Origin: Leptolyngbya sp. 'hensonii'
GTDB taxonomy: Bacteria; Cyanobacteriota; Cyanobacteriia; GCF-001939115
Reading direction: 5' to 3'
Length of the DNA stretch: 33,570 nt
Assembly (NCBI RefSeq): GCF_001939115.1
Contig: NZ_MQTZ01000014.1
Location: 1-33,570 of the forward strand
This document shows positions 8,661-18,705 of this stretch, piece by piece. The position numbers and the translations under genes are program-made. The notes below the pieces were generated by a model. The model had not been told where the DNA came from. It was given only the letters and a program-made list of their open reading frames with translations, and made no database searches. Within the stretch, counting starts at the first letter, position 1, and each line of letters opens with the position of its first letter.

Positions 8661-10060
8661 AGCAGCTCTCGCACATCGGAGACCACACCGGTCACCGCTG
8701 CCGCAACGACCATTGCCGGACTCATCAGTAAGGTACGGCCTGAGGCAGATCCCTGGCGACCCTTAAAATTCCGATTCGAAGAGGACGCACTCAACTGGCG
8801 ACCCTGCAGTTTGTCAGGATTCATCGCCAGACACATGGAACAACCCGGTTCGCGCCATTCAAACCCGGCAGCCTGAAAGATCTGGTCCAGTCCTTCAGCT
8901 TCGGCCTGTTGCTTGACCCGTTCCGAACCGGGCACAATGAATGCCTTCACCCCAGGTGCCACCTGCCTTCCCTGGGCAAAGCGAGCCGCTTCCCGCAGAT
9001 CACTGATGCGACCATTAGTACAACTGCCTACAAAGCAGACATCCACCTTCAAACCCTGAATTGAGGCACCCGGAGTTAAATCCATGTAAGAGTAGGCTTC
9101 TGCCGCGATCGCCTGCTCCTCTTCGGGCAGAGTCTCTGGCGTCGGCACCGGCTCATCCACGGCAATACCTTGACCGGGGGTAATCCCCCAGGTAACGGTG
9201 GGGGCAATATCAGCGGCATCAAACACGACCCGATCGTCATAAACCGCATCCCCATCACTGCGTAGTTGAGTCCACCAGGCGACAGCTCGCTCCCAGTCTG
9301 CACCCTTAGGGGCAAATTCCCGCCCCTGCAGATAATCAAAAGTGATCGGATCGGGATTGACATACCCACAACGGGCACCGCCCTCGATCGCCATGTTACA
9401 GACGGTCATCCGGGCTTCCATATCCATCTGGTCGAAGGTGGTGCCTGCAAATTCATAGGCATACCCCACCCCACCTTTCACCCCCAGTTTCCGGATGATA
9501 TGGAGAATCACATCCTTCGCATAAACACCGGGCCGCAGAGTTCCATCCACTTCTATGCGCCGGACTTTCAACTTGGCCAGAGCCAGGGTCTGACTGGCCA
9601 AGACATCCCGCACCTGGCTAGTGCCAATGCCAAAAGCGATCGCTCCAAACGCCCCATGGGTTGAGGTATGGCTATCGCCACAGGCAACCGTCATCCCCGG
9701 TTGGGTCAACCCCAATTCCGGCGCAATCACATGGACAATCCCCTGGCGGCCCGAACCAATGTTGTAGAAGGTAATGCCATAATCTTTGCAATTGCGCTCC
9801 AGCGCTTGAATCATCTCCTCAGCGAGGTGATCAAGAAACGGACGGGCCTGGTTTTCTGTCGGGACAATGTGATCAACGGTTGCGATCGTGCGCTCCGGGA
9901 ACAGCACCTGCAGATTCCGCTCTCGCAGGGCTGCAAAAGCCTGAGGGCTGGTCACTTCGTGAATCAGATGCAATCCAATCAAGAGCTGCGTCTGACCAGA
10001 AGGTAAAATTCCAACCGTATGCAAATCCCAAACCTTATCGAACAACGTTCCCTTGCTCAT
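8657..10060 (-). CDS. leuC: 3-isopropylmalate dehydratase, large subunit
   Basis: A 467-residue aconitase-family protein. The three 4Fe-4S ligands are Cys347 (VGSCTNGR), Cys407 and Cys410 (PGCSMC), in the same numbering as the E. coli enzyme. [23 protein letters not shown] and [18 protein letters not shown] are further signatures. With the small subunit LeuD, not present here, it isomerises 2- to 3-isopropylmalate in leucine synthesis. A purine-rich AAGGGCAG just before ATG 10060 can serve as ribosome site. The gene is separated from the upstream kinase by 87 bases on the same strand and is probably transcribed alone or by readthrough. It converges on rfbC with a 4-base stop overlap, leaving no room for a terminator between them. 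Confidence 0.97.
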   Translation of the reverse strand: MSKGTLFDKVWDLHTVGILPSGQTQLLIGLHLIHEVTSPQAFAALRERNLQVLFPERTIATVDHIVPTENQARPFLDHLAEEMIQALERNCKDYGITFYNIGSGRQGIVHVIAPELGLTQPGMTVACGDSHTSTHGAFGAIAFGIGTSQVRDVLASQTLALAKLKVRRIEVDGTLRPGVYAKDVILHIIRKLGVKGGVGYAYEFAGTTFDQMDMEARMTVCNMAIEGGARCGYVNPDPITFDYLQGREFAPKGADWERAVAWWTQLRSDGDAVYDDRVVFDAADIAPTVTWGITPGQGIAVDEPVPTPETLPEEEQAIAAEAYSYMDLTPGASIQGLKVDVCFVGSCTNGRISDLREAARFAQGRQVAPGVKAFIVPGSERVKQQAEAEGLDQIFQAAGFEWREPGCSMCLAMNPDKLQGRQLSASSSNRNFKGRQGSASGRTLLMSPAMVVAAAVTGVVSDVRELL

Positions 10061-10147
10061 CTCTGCCCTTCATTGATCCTTAGCTTAGTGGCACTACAGG
10101 CAAGTTCTAATCTTAGCGCATGGCCCATAGCACCCTATGCACAACTC

Positions 10148-12580
10148 TTACTCTAATGGTTTAAAGGGCAACTGCAGGATAAAGCAAGTTTGCTGATTAG
10201 CACTTTCCACCTCGATCGAGCCGCCCAATTGGGCTGCCATTTTCTTCACCAGGGCCAGCCCCAACCCCGTCCCCCCATGTCGCCAGGGATCACTACTGGG
10301 AATCCGATAGAACTTATCAAAAATATGGGCCAGCTCACTCGTAGGCAGCTCAATTCCACTATTACAAACACTAATTTGCAGCCAGACAGACGACAAAGAG
10401 ATCGCCCTAGAAGAACAAGGTAGGGTCGCGAGAGGACACTGTCCAGTTTCTGTGCTTTCCGGTTCCGACATCCCTGAGGGCTCTCGTTCGCGGGAACCCA
10501 ATCCCATCTCATCCAGCACTCTGACCGCAACGGTAATTTGCTCTCCTGCAGGCGTATATTTACAGGCATTATTCAAAAGCTCAGTCAGAATCCGTTCCAG
10601 GTATTTCAAGTCTGTCGTCAATAGGGGCAAGTCAGGTGGAATCTGGATCTGCAGGTGTTGTCGTTGACTGCCTGTTCGCTCCTCAAAAGGCTCTGCGATC
10701 GCGGGTATCCAAACCCGCAGGTCAACCTCCATCAGCATGATCGGCTCCACCTGAGCTTCCAGACGGGACAGATCCAGCAAATCATCGATCAGACTAATTT
10801 CTCGCTGGCACTCACTGTGCAAAATCTGAAAGTATTCAGCCGCCTGCTCACTAGACTCCAGAAGACCTGTTTTTTGCAAAATAACTCTCAGCATTTGAGC
10901 GGCCATTTTGATGCTGGACATTGGGGTCCGCAATTCATGGGAAATCGTACTGAGAAAGTCATCCTTCAAGCGGTGCAACCGTTCCAGCTCTCGCACCTGG
11001 GCCTGAGCAGCCTGATAGAGGCGGGACTGGCGCAGGGCGATCGCACATTGGTTCGCCACCTGCTGCACCAGTCGAATTTCCTGGTCGTTGAACCAGTCCT
11101 GCTGGTATCGAAATAGCCACATGTCTCCCAGAGACCCCTGATCATCGAACAGAGGGGAGGCCAGGATTGTATATTTGTGGACATTCAGTCGAGCACAGTC
11201 AGCCTTCAACGGGCAGAAGTGGCTGTACTGTCCTCGGAAAAGATGCTGGTAAATTGCTGGATCCGTCGATTCTGACAGCAGAAATTCCTGTCCCTTCTGG
11301 GGCAACAGGGCAGCATTATATTCATGCCGAATGGTTGAAGTCGTCAAGGCTGCATTGTAAAGCCCTACATCACAACAGAGAACCTGCAGACCAGCCCCCA
11401 ATTCGTCCACTGCCGTTTGCAAAATCTGGTTTTCGTCCAGGCTATCCCGCACCTTATCGGTAATCCGCTTTAGCAAAGCCTCGAAGTGAAGTGCCTGCCG
11501 CAATTCCTGCGTCCGCTGCTGCACCTGTTGCTCTAGCGCAATATTAAATTGCTGAATTTGTTGATAGAGCTGAGACTGATGGATCGCAACTTCCAGCGAA
11601 GTCGCCAGTTGTTTCAGCACCTCAATTTCCCAGGCTTGCCAGTGCCGAGGAGCCGAACAGTGGTGAGCAATCAACAATCCCCACAGGTGGGCTCCCTGAA
11701 GAATCGGGACAATCAGATTAGCCCTAACTTGAAAGTTCGCCAGCAAGGCCCGATGACAGGGAGCAATCTGAGCCCCATCCAGATCATCAATCGTCGTCAC
11801 CCGCCCCTGACGATAGGGTTCGACATAGGACTGCTGAAAACAAGGATCAACCACATGACTGCCCAAAATCGGCGACCAGTCTGGCGCTACCGATTCTGTC
11901 ACCACATCCCCACTCCAGTCTGGCGCAAAGCAGAAAATAATCACCCGATCGGTCTGCAGCAGTTGGCGCACTTCTGCAACGGTCGTATTCAGAATCTCCT
12001 TCAAATGCAGGGATTGGCGGATCCGCTGGACAATACTCATCAAGAGTTGTTCCCGCTCTATGCGCAGATGCAGCGCTGCTTCGGTCAGTTTCTGTTCAGT
12101 GACATCCCGAGCATTGATCACCATCCCTCGAACCACGGGTTCTGCCAGCAGATTGGTCAGAATGACCTCCAGAACTTTCCAGCAGCCATTTCTGTGTTTA
12201 ATCCGCCATTCCACACGAGACAGGCTCAACCCAGGCGACTGGATTGCCCGTTCCAGGGTTTGCGTGATCAGGGAACTGTCTTCCGGATGCACTAACTCGA
12301 AGACAGGTTTACCGACCACTTCCACAGGGGCATAGCCCAAAACCTTTTCTGCAGAAGAGCTGACAGATTGAACAACACCCTGAGTATCGAGAATGACAAC
12401 AATATCAGCGGAATTTTGAGTCAAAGCCCGAAAGCGGCGATCGTCCCTCGCTTCAACCGCTGTGGGAGACAGATCTCCATGCAGCTCCTGCTCAGCCGCA
12501 TCATGCGGGTTAGCACGATCTCGGATCACATCGGAGCAGGGCTGGAAGGGGTCCATAGGATGGTCAGCGGATGATATCAT
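10148..12580 (-). CDS. PAS-GAF-GAF histidine kinase with DXCF-type cyanobacteriochrome GAF
   Basis: An 810-residue soluble sensor kinase. A PAS domain (about 48-165) is followed by a first GAF (about 185-335), a short coiled linker, a second GAF (365-520), HisKA with His548 in SHELRTPM, and a HATPase domain (650-808) with Asn671 in LLNNACKYTP and GGTGLGLALV. The first GAF carries DPCF at 245-248 and PCH with Cys275-His276, followed by FQVRANLIVPIL and LWGLLIAHHCS. The two cysteines are 28 residues apart, as recalled for the DXCF cyanobacteriochrome TePixJ. In that class the first Cys reversibly attacks bilin C10 and the second holds the chromophore, giving blue/green-type photocycles. A polar insert of about 45 residues interrupts the ATPase domain after residue 690, and the G1 box has NSG in place of DxG. 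The kinase appears active by its His, Asn and G2 motifs. No partner response regulator is adjacent. Confidence 0.92.
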   Translation of the reverse strand: MISSADHPMDPFQPCSDVIRDRANPHDAAEQELHGDLSPTAVEARDDRRFRALTQNSADIVVILDTQGVVQSVSSSAEKVLGYAPVEVVGKPVFELVHPEDSSLITQTLERAIQSPGLSLSRVEWRIKHRNGCWKVLEVILTNLLAEPVVRGMVINARDVTEQKLTEAALHLRIEREQLLMSIVQRIRQSLHLKEILNTTVAEVRQLLQTDRVIIFCFAPDWSGDVVTESVAPDWSPILGSHVVDPCFQQSYVEPYRQGRVTTIDDLDGAQIAPCHRALLANFQVRANLIVPILQGAHLWGLLIAHHCSAPRHWQAWEIEVLKQLATSLEVAIHQSQLYQQIQQFNIALEQQVQQRTQELRQALHFEALLKRITDKVRDSLDENQILQTAVDELGAGLQVLCCDVGLYNAALTTSTIRHEYNAALLPQKGQEFLLSESTDPAIYQHLFRGQYSHFCPLKADCARLNVHKYTILASPLFDDQGSLGDMWLFRYQQDWFNDQEIRLVQQVANQCAIALRQSRLYQAAQAQVRELERLHRLKDDFLSTISHELRTPMSSIKMAAQMLRVILQKTGLLESSEQAAEYFQILHSECQREISLIDDLLDLSRLEAQVEPIMLMEVDLRVWIPAIAEPFEERTGSQRQHLQIQIPPDLPLLTTDLKYLERILTELLNNACKYTPAGEQITVAVRVLDEMGLGSREREPSGMSEPESTETGQCPLATLPCSSRAISLSSVWLQISVCNSGIELPTSELAHIFDKFYRIPSSDPWRHGGTGLGLALVKKMAAQLGGSIEVESANQQTCFILQLPFKPLE

Positions 12581-12843
12581 CCCAGGTTATGCTGAGGATT
12601 TTCCTGGGGCAGGCACTTTTTCAGGGTCAGGGGTTTATTCCAAGAGTCGCATACTGGTCCCAGGAGAGATGAATTTTATACAAAAATTGACTTCTTCTTC
12701 ACTGCCATACCGGCAAAAAAGCAACCCTGTCTACCCTGGATGACTGATGAGCAACTGGGATCCTGTGATCTAACAAATCACTGGGGATGGCAATATGTCA
12801 GAATTTATAGGATGTAAACGCCTGTCCCATCCTTCCTTGCCCC
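12581..12843. promoter_or_regulatory. divergent promoter region between the photoreceptor kinase and valS
   Basis: On the minus strand TATAAA (12675-12680 read in reverse) is a good -10 box for the kinase, about 95 bases before its ATG, but no clear -35 sits upstream of it. On the plus strand TATAGG (12806-12811) is a fair -10 for valS and would give a leader of about 26 bases. Neither is proven, and no riboswitch-like leader is visible. Confidence 0.35.
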
Positions 12844-15576
12844 ATGACTGCAACCCTTGCCAACCTGCCCAGCCAATATGAAGCCGCCACCACTGAAGCC
12901 AAATGGCAACGAATTTGGGAGGAGCAGGAAGTATTCAAAGCCCATCCAGAAAAGGGAGGCCAACCCTACTGCATTGTGATTCCGCCGCCCAATGTGACGG
13001 GCAGTCTCCACATGGGCCATGCCTTTAATACCGCCCTGATGGATGTGCTGGTGCGCTACCACCGGATGCAGGGCGATAACACCCTCTGCCTGCCGGGAAC
13101 TGACCACGCCAGTATTGCCGTCAGCACCATTCTGGATCGAGAGTTGCGGGCTCAGGGAAAACGACGACAGGATGTGGGCCGAGAGGCTTACCTGAAACGG
13201 GCCTGGGAGTGGAAAGCCCAATCCGAGGGGACGATCGTCGATCAACTCCGCCGTCTCGGCCTGTCGGCAGACTGGTCTCGGGAACGGTTCACTTTGGATG
13301 AGGGGCTGTCGAAGGCCGTGCTGGAAGCGTTCGTCAAACTCTACCAGGAAGGACTGATCTACCGGGGCAATTATCTGGTGAATTGGTGCCCAGCCAGCCA
13401 ATCCGCCGTTTCTGACCTGGAAGTGGAAAGTCAGGAAGTTAACGGCCACCTCTGGCACTTCCGCTATCCCCTCACAGATGGGTCTGGTTTCGTAGAAGTG
13501 GCCACTACCCGTCCCGAAACCATGCTGGGAGATACGGCGGTTGCCGTGAACCCCCAGGACGATCGCTACCAGCACCTGATCGGCAAAACCCTGACCCTAC
13601 CAATCATGAATCGGGAAATCCCCATCATCGGGGATGATCTGGTCGATCGGGAGTTTGGCACGGGCTGCGTCAAAGTCACCCCAGCCCATGACCCCAATGA
13701 CTTTGAAATGGGCTTGCGTCATCAACTCCCCTTTATCAACATCATGAATAAGGACGGCACCCTGAACGAGCATGCCGGTCCTTTTGCTGGGCAAGACCGC
13801 TTCGTGGCCCGCAAGAATGTAGTGGCCCGACTGGAAGCGGATGGGGTACTGGTGAGGGTGGAGGATTACCGCCATACCGTGCCCTATAGTGATCGGGGCA
13901 AAGTGCCAGTGGAACCCCTCCTGTCCACCCAATGGTTTGTCAAAATCGAGTCCCTGGCCGCTCGAGCCTTAACGTCCCTGGACCAGGACAATTCCCCTTA
14001 CTTCGTTCCAGAAAAATGGCTGAAGGTCTACCGGGATTGGCTGGTGCGCTTGAAGGATTGGTGCATCTCACGGCAACTCTGGTGGGGCCATCAAATTCCA
14101 GCCTGGTATGCCATCAGTGAAACGGGGGGGCAGATTACGGATGAAACTCCCTTTGTGGTCGCCCACCATGAGGCAGAAGCGCGGGAACTGGCGATCGCTC
14201 AATTTGGTCCTGACGTGCAACTGGAGCAGGATCCGGATGTGCTGGATACCTGGTTCTCGTCTGGTCTGTGGCCTTTCTCCACCCTGGGCTGGCCAGGGCA
14301 AACGGAAGACCTGACCCTTTACTTCCCAACCACGGTGCTCGTCACCGGGTTTGACATCATCTTCTTCTGGGTGGCCCGCATGACCATGATGGCCAGTCAC
14401 TTCACAGGCCAAATCCCCTTTCGGGATGTATATATCCATGGCCTGGTGCGGGATGAGAACAATAAGAAAATGTCGAAATCGGCGAATAACGGCATTGATC
14501 CCCTGCTGCTGATTAACAAGTATGGGGCCGATGCCCTGCGCTACACCCTGATCCGGGAAGTCACCGGAGCCGGTCAGGACATTCGCATGGAGTACAATCG
14601 CAAAACGGATGAATCCACATCGGTGGAAGCCTCCCGCAATTTCACCAACAAACTGTGGAACGCCTCCCGGTTTGTCATGATGAATCTGGATGGACAAACG
14701 CCAGCGCAGTTGGGGTCGCCCAATCCAGATACCCTGGATCTCAGTGATCGCTGGATTCTGTCTCGCTTCCATCAGGTTGCTCAGCAGACCTGTGACCAGA
14801 TTGAGCACTATGGCCTGGGAGAAGCCGCTAAAGGTCTATATGAGTTCACCTGGGGCGATTTTTGCGACTGGTACATTGAACTGGTCAAGTCGCGCCTGCA
14901 GGGAGACGACCCGACCTCTAGAAAAGCCGTGCAGCAAACCCTGGCCTTGGTCCTGGAGGGCATTTTGAAGCTACTGCACCCCTTCATGCCCCACATTACT
15001 GAAGAAATCTGGCATACCCTGACCCAGGCCAGTCCTGATCGCTATCTCGCCCTACAATCCTATCCCCAGGCAGAGGCCACCCTGATCGACCCGACCCTGG
15101 AGCGACAGTTTGAGCTCCTATTCGATACCATTCGCACCCTGCGAAACCTGCGGGCAGAAGCCGATATCAAACCAGGGACGAAGATTCGAGCCATTCTGCA
15201 AAGCGAGGCAGAAGACGATCGCACCCTCCTGGCCGCCAGTCAGGCTTATATGCAGGATCTGGCCAAGGTGGAGAATCTGACGATCGTGGCAGCGGCTGAC
15301 ATCCAGGAACAGGCGATTGTGGGGGTAACTGGCACCATCCAGGTGATTGTGCCCCTGGCTGGCGTTGTTGATGTGGCCGCCCTCAAAGCCAAGGTGGAGC
15401 GGGATTTGAAGAAAGTTGAAGGTGAGATTCAGGCCCTGACCGCCCGTTTGGGCAATGAGGGGTTCATCAGTCGGGCTCCCAAAGAGGTGGTGCAGAGTGC
15501 CCAGGATGCTCTGGCTGAAGCTCAGAAGCAGGCTGAGATTCTGCGCGATCGGCTGCAACAGCTTGATAATTTGTAG
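12844..15576 (+). CDS. valS: valyl-tRNA synthetase
   Basis: A 910-residue class I synthetase. The HIGH motif appears as HMGH at 56-59 within [14 protein letters not shown], and KMSKS at 542-546. [11 protein letters not shown], the editing-domain block [21 protein letters not shown] and [15 protein letters not shown], and [11 protein letters not shown] are present, and the C-terminus ends in the ValS-type coiled coil (about 850-910). It charges tRNA-Val and hydrolyses mischarged Thr in the editing domain. Length is normal. The gene ends six bases from the convergent C39-type peptidase gene. Long open frames on its opposite strand (for example 12805-13575 and 14068-14808) are shadows of its codon bias. 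Confidence 0.98.
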   Translation: MTATLANLPSQYEAATTEAKWQRIWEEQEVFKAHPEKGGQPYCIVIPPPNVTGSLHMGHAFNTALMDVLVRYHRMQGDNTLCLPGTDHASIAVSTILDRELRAQGKRRQDVGREAYLKRAWEWKAQSEGTIVDQLRRLGLSADWSRERFTLDEGLSKAVLEAFVKLYQEGLIYRGNYLVNWCPASQSAVSDLEVESQEVNGHLWHFRYPLTDGSGFVEVATTRPETMLGDTAVAVNPQDDRYQHLIGKTLTLPIMNREIPIIGDDLVDREFGTGCVKVTPAHDPNDFEMGLRHQLPFINIMNKDGTLNEHAGPFAGQDRFVARKNVVARLEADGVLVRVEDYRHTVPYSDRGKVPVEPLLSTQWFVKIESLAARALTSLDQDNSPYFVPEKWLKVYRDWLVRLKDWCISRQLWWGHQIPAWYAISETGGQITDETPFVVAHHEAEARELAIAQFGPDVQLEQDPDVLDTWFSSGLWPFSTLGWPGQTEDLTLYFPTTVLVTGFDIIFFWVARMTMMASHFTGQIPFRDVYIHGLVRDENNKKMSKSANNGIDPLLLINKYGADALRYTLIREVTGAGQDIRMEYNRKTDESTSVEASRNFTNKLWNASRFVMMNLDGQTPAQLGSPNPDTLDLSDRWILSRFHQVAQQTCDQIEHYGLGEAAKGLYEFTWGDFCDWYIELVKSRLQGDDPTSRKAVQQTLALVLEGILKLLHPFMPHITEEIWHTLTQASPDRYLALQSYPQAEATLIDPTLERQFELLFDTIRTLRNLRAEADIKPGTKIRAILQSEAEDDRTLLAASQAYMQDLAKVENLTIVAAADIQEQAIVGVTGTIQVIVPLAGVVDVAALKAKVERDLKKVEGEIQALTARLGNEGFISRAPKEVVQSAQDALAEAQKQAEILRDRLQQLDNL

Positions 15577-15582
15577 GCAGAC

Positions 15583-16365
15583 CTATTTGCGGATGTAGTG
15601 AACCCAAAGTTCCCCTGAGGCATCAGGGCCGCAGAGCCGCTGCATCAGGGCATAGGGATAAGTCAACCCGGCCCCACTGGCGTTGGTATCGTAGCCGGTC
15701 TCCAGCCACTCGCCATAGGGGTCATGCACAATCCAGCCTCGATCGTCGTAGCCAATGATGACCACGACATGCCCAAACCGGGTGAAATAGCCGTGGACAA
15801 TAGCAGGATAGCCCTTGACCAGCCAGAGTTTGACCTCTTCCCACAGAGCCCGACTTTGAAAGTCATCCTGATACCCGTAGGTTCGGATCAGATGGGCCAG
15901 ATCACGGGGATCATGACGGCTCAGCCCCCGCAACTCACAATATTTGTACAGCTCATCTTCCAGTTGCACCTGGGGTTGACTGGGTTTCAGACCCAGATAG
16001 GTCAGGCACATGGCTACCGCTGTAATATTACAGGCTTCATAAGGATTGTAGGCATTATCAAGCTGGCTCAGATAGGGGACTTTGAGGCGGACTGACATCG
16101 ATCGACCCTCAGGTAACAGCACCCCATCCTTAAACACATCCACATGATCGGCATAGACCCACCAGGTGTTCTTCTCTTTAAATCGATCAAGTAAAAAAGC
16201 CACCTTGAAGTGCTGGCGTGTCTGATCATAGGCAAAGCTATGCAACCGATAACGGCTACCGGCCCGCACCTCTTCCTTGTGATTCTGATCCTTAATTTGA
16301 TCGCTGGGAATAGGTTGCTGCTTGAGAACCGTATCTTGCACAATCTGGAGCACATACTCAGGCAT
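15583..16365 (-). CDS. C39-like cysteine peptidase with N-terminal SH3-like segment
   Basis: A 260-residue protein starting at ATG 16365 (MPEYVLQIV); the longer open frame upstream runs into the preceding gene and is Gly/Cys-rich nonsense. Residues 1-85 form a beta-rich segment that looks SH3-like. Residues 95-255 match the C39_2 papain-fold family: Cys112 in NPYEACNITAVAMCLTYLG, His199 in RFGHVVVIIGYDD and Asp215 in VHDPYG form the expected triad. The family cleaves peptides; the typical bacteriocin-transporter context is absent. There is no signal peptide or membrane segment, so it is predicted cytoplasmic. It starts 8 bases after the flavin reductase stop, so the two are probably co-transcribed. 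Substrate unknown. Confidence 0.85.
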   Translation of the reverse strand: MPEYVLQIVQDTVLKQQPIPSDQIKDQNHKEEVRAGSRYRLHSFAYDQTRQHFKVAFLLDRFKEKNTWWVYADHVDVFKDGVLLPEGRSMSVRLKVPYLSQLDNAYNPYEACNITAVAMCLTYLGLKPSQPQVQLEDELYKYCELRGLSRHDPRDLAHLIRTYGYQDDFQSRALWEEVKLWLVKGYPAIVHGYFTRFGHVVVIIGYDDRGWIVHDPYGEWLETGYDTNASGAGLTYPYALMQRLCGPDASGELWVHYIRK

Positions 16366-16373
16366 TGGACTGT

Positions 16374-16853
16374 CTAGCCCCCGTATTGCCAACCCGTACT
16401 CTCTAACAGAAGGGGGGCTCCTTCCCGATGAACAGCGGCGGCAATGACTTCCCCCACAAATACAGTGTGGTCCCCCTGTTCCACCCTGCCCACGACCCGG
16501 CATTCCACATATCCCAGGGCCTCCGAAATGATCGGACAACCCGTTTCCCCCAGATAAAATTCTACATCCTCGAACTTATTGCCCACTCGGCGCTGGGGTT
16601 TAAAGAACTTCTGGGCCAGATCTTTCTGCCCTGCTTCTAAAACACTGAGGGCAAACACCCCACTGGATTGAATCATGGCATGGGAGCGGGAGTCTTGCTT
16701 GACACAATTGACAACCAGGGGCGGCTGAAAGGACGCCTGCATAACCCAACTGGCCGTAAATCCATTCACTTCCTCGCCTTCTTTGACCCCACACACATAT
16801 AAGCCATGGGGAATTTTCCGCAGCATTGTTTTCTTGGCCTGTTCGTCCAGCAC
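16374..16853 (-). CDS. flavin reductase-like FMN-binding protein
   Basis: A 159-residue single-domain protein. The sequence KIPHGLYVCGVKEGEEVNGFTASWVMQASFQPPLVVNCVKQDSRSHAMI, read in parts, is typical of the FMN-binding split barrel, and it resembles the flavin reductase domain found at the C-terminus of cyanobacterial flavodiiron proteins; no diiron or flavodoxin domain is attached here. It likely binds FMN and reduces it with NAD(P)H. GTG 16853 is preferred over the internal ATG 16826 because AAAGGA lies at a proper distance upstream and the first nine residues look family-like. A 13-base palindrome lies 36 bases upstream. The C39-like peptidase follows after 8 bases, suggesting a shared transcript whose logic I cannot explain. 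Confidence 0.88.
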   Translation of the reverse strand: MLDEQAKKTMLRKIPHGLYVCGVKEGEEVNGFTASWVMQASFQPPLVVNCVKQDSRSHAMIQSSGVFALSVLEAGQKDLAQKFFKPQRRVGNKFEDVEFYLGETGCPIISEALGYVECRVVGRVEQGDHTVFVGEVIAAAVHREGAPLLLESTGWQYGG

Positions 16854-16888
16854 TGGGCACGTCCTTTGATGAAATTTGTAGCAGATTC

Positions 16889-16901
16889 ACACTGTCAGTG
16901 T
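16889..16901 (-). promoter_or_regulatory. 13-base palindrome upstream of the flavin reductase gene
   Basis: ACACTG-T-CAGTGT is a perfect dyad with a single central base, in the 92-base gap between cobM and the flavin reductase gene, 36 bases before the GTG start. Its size and place fit a repressor or activator site, but no clear -35/-10 pair was identified around it. Confidence 0.3.
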
Positions 16902-16945
16902 AGTTCAAAATTCCCCGACAAAAACGGCACAACCCCCTCCTGGCA

Positions 16946-17701
16946 TCAGGTCGATCGAAACAGTCGGCTGTACTCCGGATCGTAAAGCCGCGATCGGGCA
17001 AGCCCTGCCTGCAAGGCCGGGCTGATGATAAAGAGGGTCGTCCGCGTCAGATTTTCCCGCTGGGTGACAGCAGCCATCTGGGCCAGGGGCACCAAACAGA
17101 TCTGCTCCTCTGGCCAGCCCAGGCGAAAACAAATGGCCACGGGGGTTTCGCCTGGATAATGTTGCAGCAGTTGGGCCTGGGCTGTGTCCACATGGCGGGC
17201 ACTTAAATAGAGGCAGAGACTGGCTTGATGGGCCGCCAGACTGGCCAGTTCCTCCCGCTCTGGAACCGTCGTTCGACCACTGATGCGGGTCAGGATAATC
17301 GTTTGTACCAGGCCCGGCACCGTTAATTCCACCTGCAAACGAGCAGCAGCCAACTGAAAGGCACTGATGCCAGGAATGACTTCCAAGGGAATCTCGGCAG
17401 CCAACAGAGCCTGAATCTGTTCGTGCAGGGTACTGTAAAGACTGGGATCACCGGAATGGAGCCGAACTACAGTCTGGCCCGATCGCACCCGTGCCACCAT
17501 AATCGGCAGAATATCCTCCAGGGTTTTGTCCGCCGTTCGAATGATCTCTACCTCCGATCGCACATCCTGCAGGATTTGCTCCGGCACTAACGAATCCGCC
17601 ACCAGGATCACGGCTGCCTGGGACAGGATCTTTTGAGCTTTAACCGTCAGCAGCTCTGGATCTCCGGGGCCAGCGCCCACAATATAGACCTTTGCGGTCA
17701 T
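16946..17701 (-). CDS. cobM: precorrin-4 / cobalt-precorrin-4 C11-methyltransferase
   Basis: A 251-residue tetrapyrrole methyltransferase of normal CobM/CbiF length. The N-terminal VYIVGAGPGDPELLTVKA is the SAM-binding loop; VVRLHSGDPSLYSTLHEQ, IPLEVIPGISAFQLAAARL and QTIILTRISGR are the signatures that separate CobM from related methyltransferases. It methylates C11 of the corrin precursor in cobalamin synthesis, using S-adenosylmethionine. Other cobalamin genes are not adjacent and no cobalamin riboswitch is visible in the 119 bases upstream. Start ATG 17701 has GGAA a few bases upstream. It is followed after 92 bases by a flavin reductase gene; a link to cobalt reduction is imaginable but not supported. 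Confidence 0.93.
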   Translation of the reverse strand: MTAKVYIVGAGPGDPELLTVKAQKILSQAAVILVADSLVPEQILQDVRSEVEIIRTADKTLEDILPIMVARVRSGQTVVRLHSGDPSLYSTLHEQIQALLAAEIPLEVIPGISAFQLAAARLQVELTVPGLVQTIILTRISGRTTVPEREELASLAAHQASLCLYLSARHVDTAQAQLLQHYPGETPVAICFRLGWPEEQICLVPLAQMAAVTQRENLTRTTLFIISPALQAGLARSRLYDPEYSRLFRST

Positions 17702-17772
17702 TTTGTTCCCATTCCTTCCGGACGAAGTAGTGCACTTAAGAAGAGTGGTATGGTAGATGCACCCTGATCAGA

Positions 17773-17805
17773 CCCTGGAAGCTGGAATAGCTTCCGGGGC
17801 TTTTT
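17773..17805 (+). terminator. intrinsic terminator-like hairpin on the plus strand
   Basis: GGAAGCT (17777-17783) pairs with AGCTTCC (17789-17795) around a 5-base loop, and CCCT (17773-17776) extends the stem against GGGG (17796-17799) with one T-G pair. TTTTT follows at 17801-17805. This is a textbook intrinsic terminator read on the plus strand, yet both flanking genes (cobM and lgt) are on the minus strand, where it lacks a T-run. A TATGGT box at 17749-17754 could start a short plus-strand RNA ending here. Confidence 0.6.
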
Positions 17806-17820
17806 CATTGGAGCCGCCAG

Positions 17821-18705
17821 CTATTCTGCCTGGGTCGCCACCACATCTGGCAAGCGTCGCCGCCAGACATAGAGCCAGGCCAGACCAGCAATCCCAATCA
17901 GGATGGCCGTCAGGCTGACCACCTGAGCAATGCGCAGAGGCCCCAACATCAAACTATCGGTCCGCAGGCCCTCAATCCACACCCGGCCCGCACTATAGGT
18001 CACCATGTAAACCAGAAATAGAGTCCCCGGTTGTAACTGGGGTTTCCCTTTTAGACCACGAAAGAACAAGGCCAGCAGAAGACCAAACACCATCAGATTC
18101 CAGAGAGACTCGTACAGAAAGGTCGGGTGATAGTAAGCAATCTCCTGATAACCTCGGGGTCGCTGGGCTTCTGGGATAAACAGCTTCCAGGGTAAATCGG
18201 TGGGACTGCCAAAAGCTTCTGAGTTGAAGAAGTTACCCCAGCGCCCGATCGCCTGTCCCAAAATCAGGGATGGGGCCACCACATCTGCCAATTGCCAGAA
18301 AGACAGTTTTTGCAACCGGCAGAAAATCAAGGCTGCCAGCATTCCCCCCAAAATCGCCCCGTGAATTGCAATCCCGCCTTTCCAGATGGCAATAATATCC
18401 TGGGGATGGGAAGCATAAGCTTGCCACTCAAACAGCACATAGTAAAGTCGAGCCAATGGAATGGCCCCCACCACCAACCAGATCGCCGCATCCCCCACCA
18501 GATCGGGATTGATCCCACGGAGTTTGGCCAGCAACTGGGAGAGCAACACGCCTAACATCACCGCCGATGCAATCAGGAGGCCATACCAGCGCACCGTCCA
18601 ACTGCCTACCTGAAACACGATCGGCCCCGGAGAGGTGAATTCAAATGCCAGTGGCCCCCAGGTATTTCCAACCTGATCCAGTAGTGTAGAAATATCGATT
18701 AGCAT
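17821..18705 (-). CDS. lgt: prolipoprotein diacylglyceryl transferase
   Basis: A 294-residue integral membrane protein with about seven hydrophobic segments. [13 protein letters not shown] holds the conserved His115, and [13 protein letters not shown] (154-166) is the Lgt signature with its essential Arg and Asn; [12 protein letters not shown] and [13 protein letters not shown] complete the family pattern. It transfers diacylglycerol from phosphatidylglycerol to the lipobox Cys of prolipoproteins in the cytoplasmic membrane. ATG 18705 is chosen; the open frame extends to 18852 but those residues are not membrane-like and would overlap the rlmN start. It is divergent from rlmN across 145 bases. 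Confidence 0.96.
   Translation of the reverse strand: MLIDISTLLDQVGNTWGPLAFEFTSPGPIVFQVGSWTVRWYGLLIASAVMLGVLLSQLLAKLRGINPDLVGDAAIWLVVGAIPLARLYYVLFEWQAYASHPQDIIAIWKGGIAIHGAILGGMLAALIFCRLQKLSFWQLADVVAPSLILGQAIGRWGNFFNSEAFGSPTDLPWKLFIPEAQRPRGYQEIAYYHPTFLYESLWNLMVFGLLLALFFRGLKGKPQLQPGTLFLVYMVTYSAGRVWIEGLRTDSLMLGPLRIAQVVSLTAILIGIAGLAWLYVWRRRLPDVVATQAE

Noticed and set aside
12805-13575. A 256-codon open frame on the minus strand opposite valS.
   Set aside because: It lies wholly opposite a conserved essential gene, has no recognisable domain, and is the usual shadow of codon bias; the same applies to 14068-14808 and to 11549-12295 opposite the kinase.
16366-16539. A longer start for the C39-like peptidase.
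   Set aside because: The added residues are Gly/Cys/Arg-rich, overlap the flavin reductase gene in another frame and do not fit the domain.
17702-17820. A cobalamin riboswitch ahead of cobM.
   Set aside because: The 119-base gap is too short and lacks the conserved B12-box; its hairpin is a plus-strand terminator.
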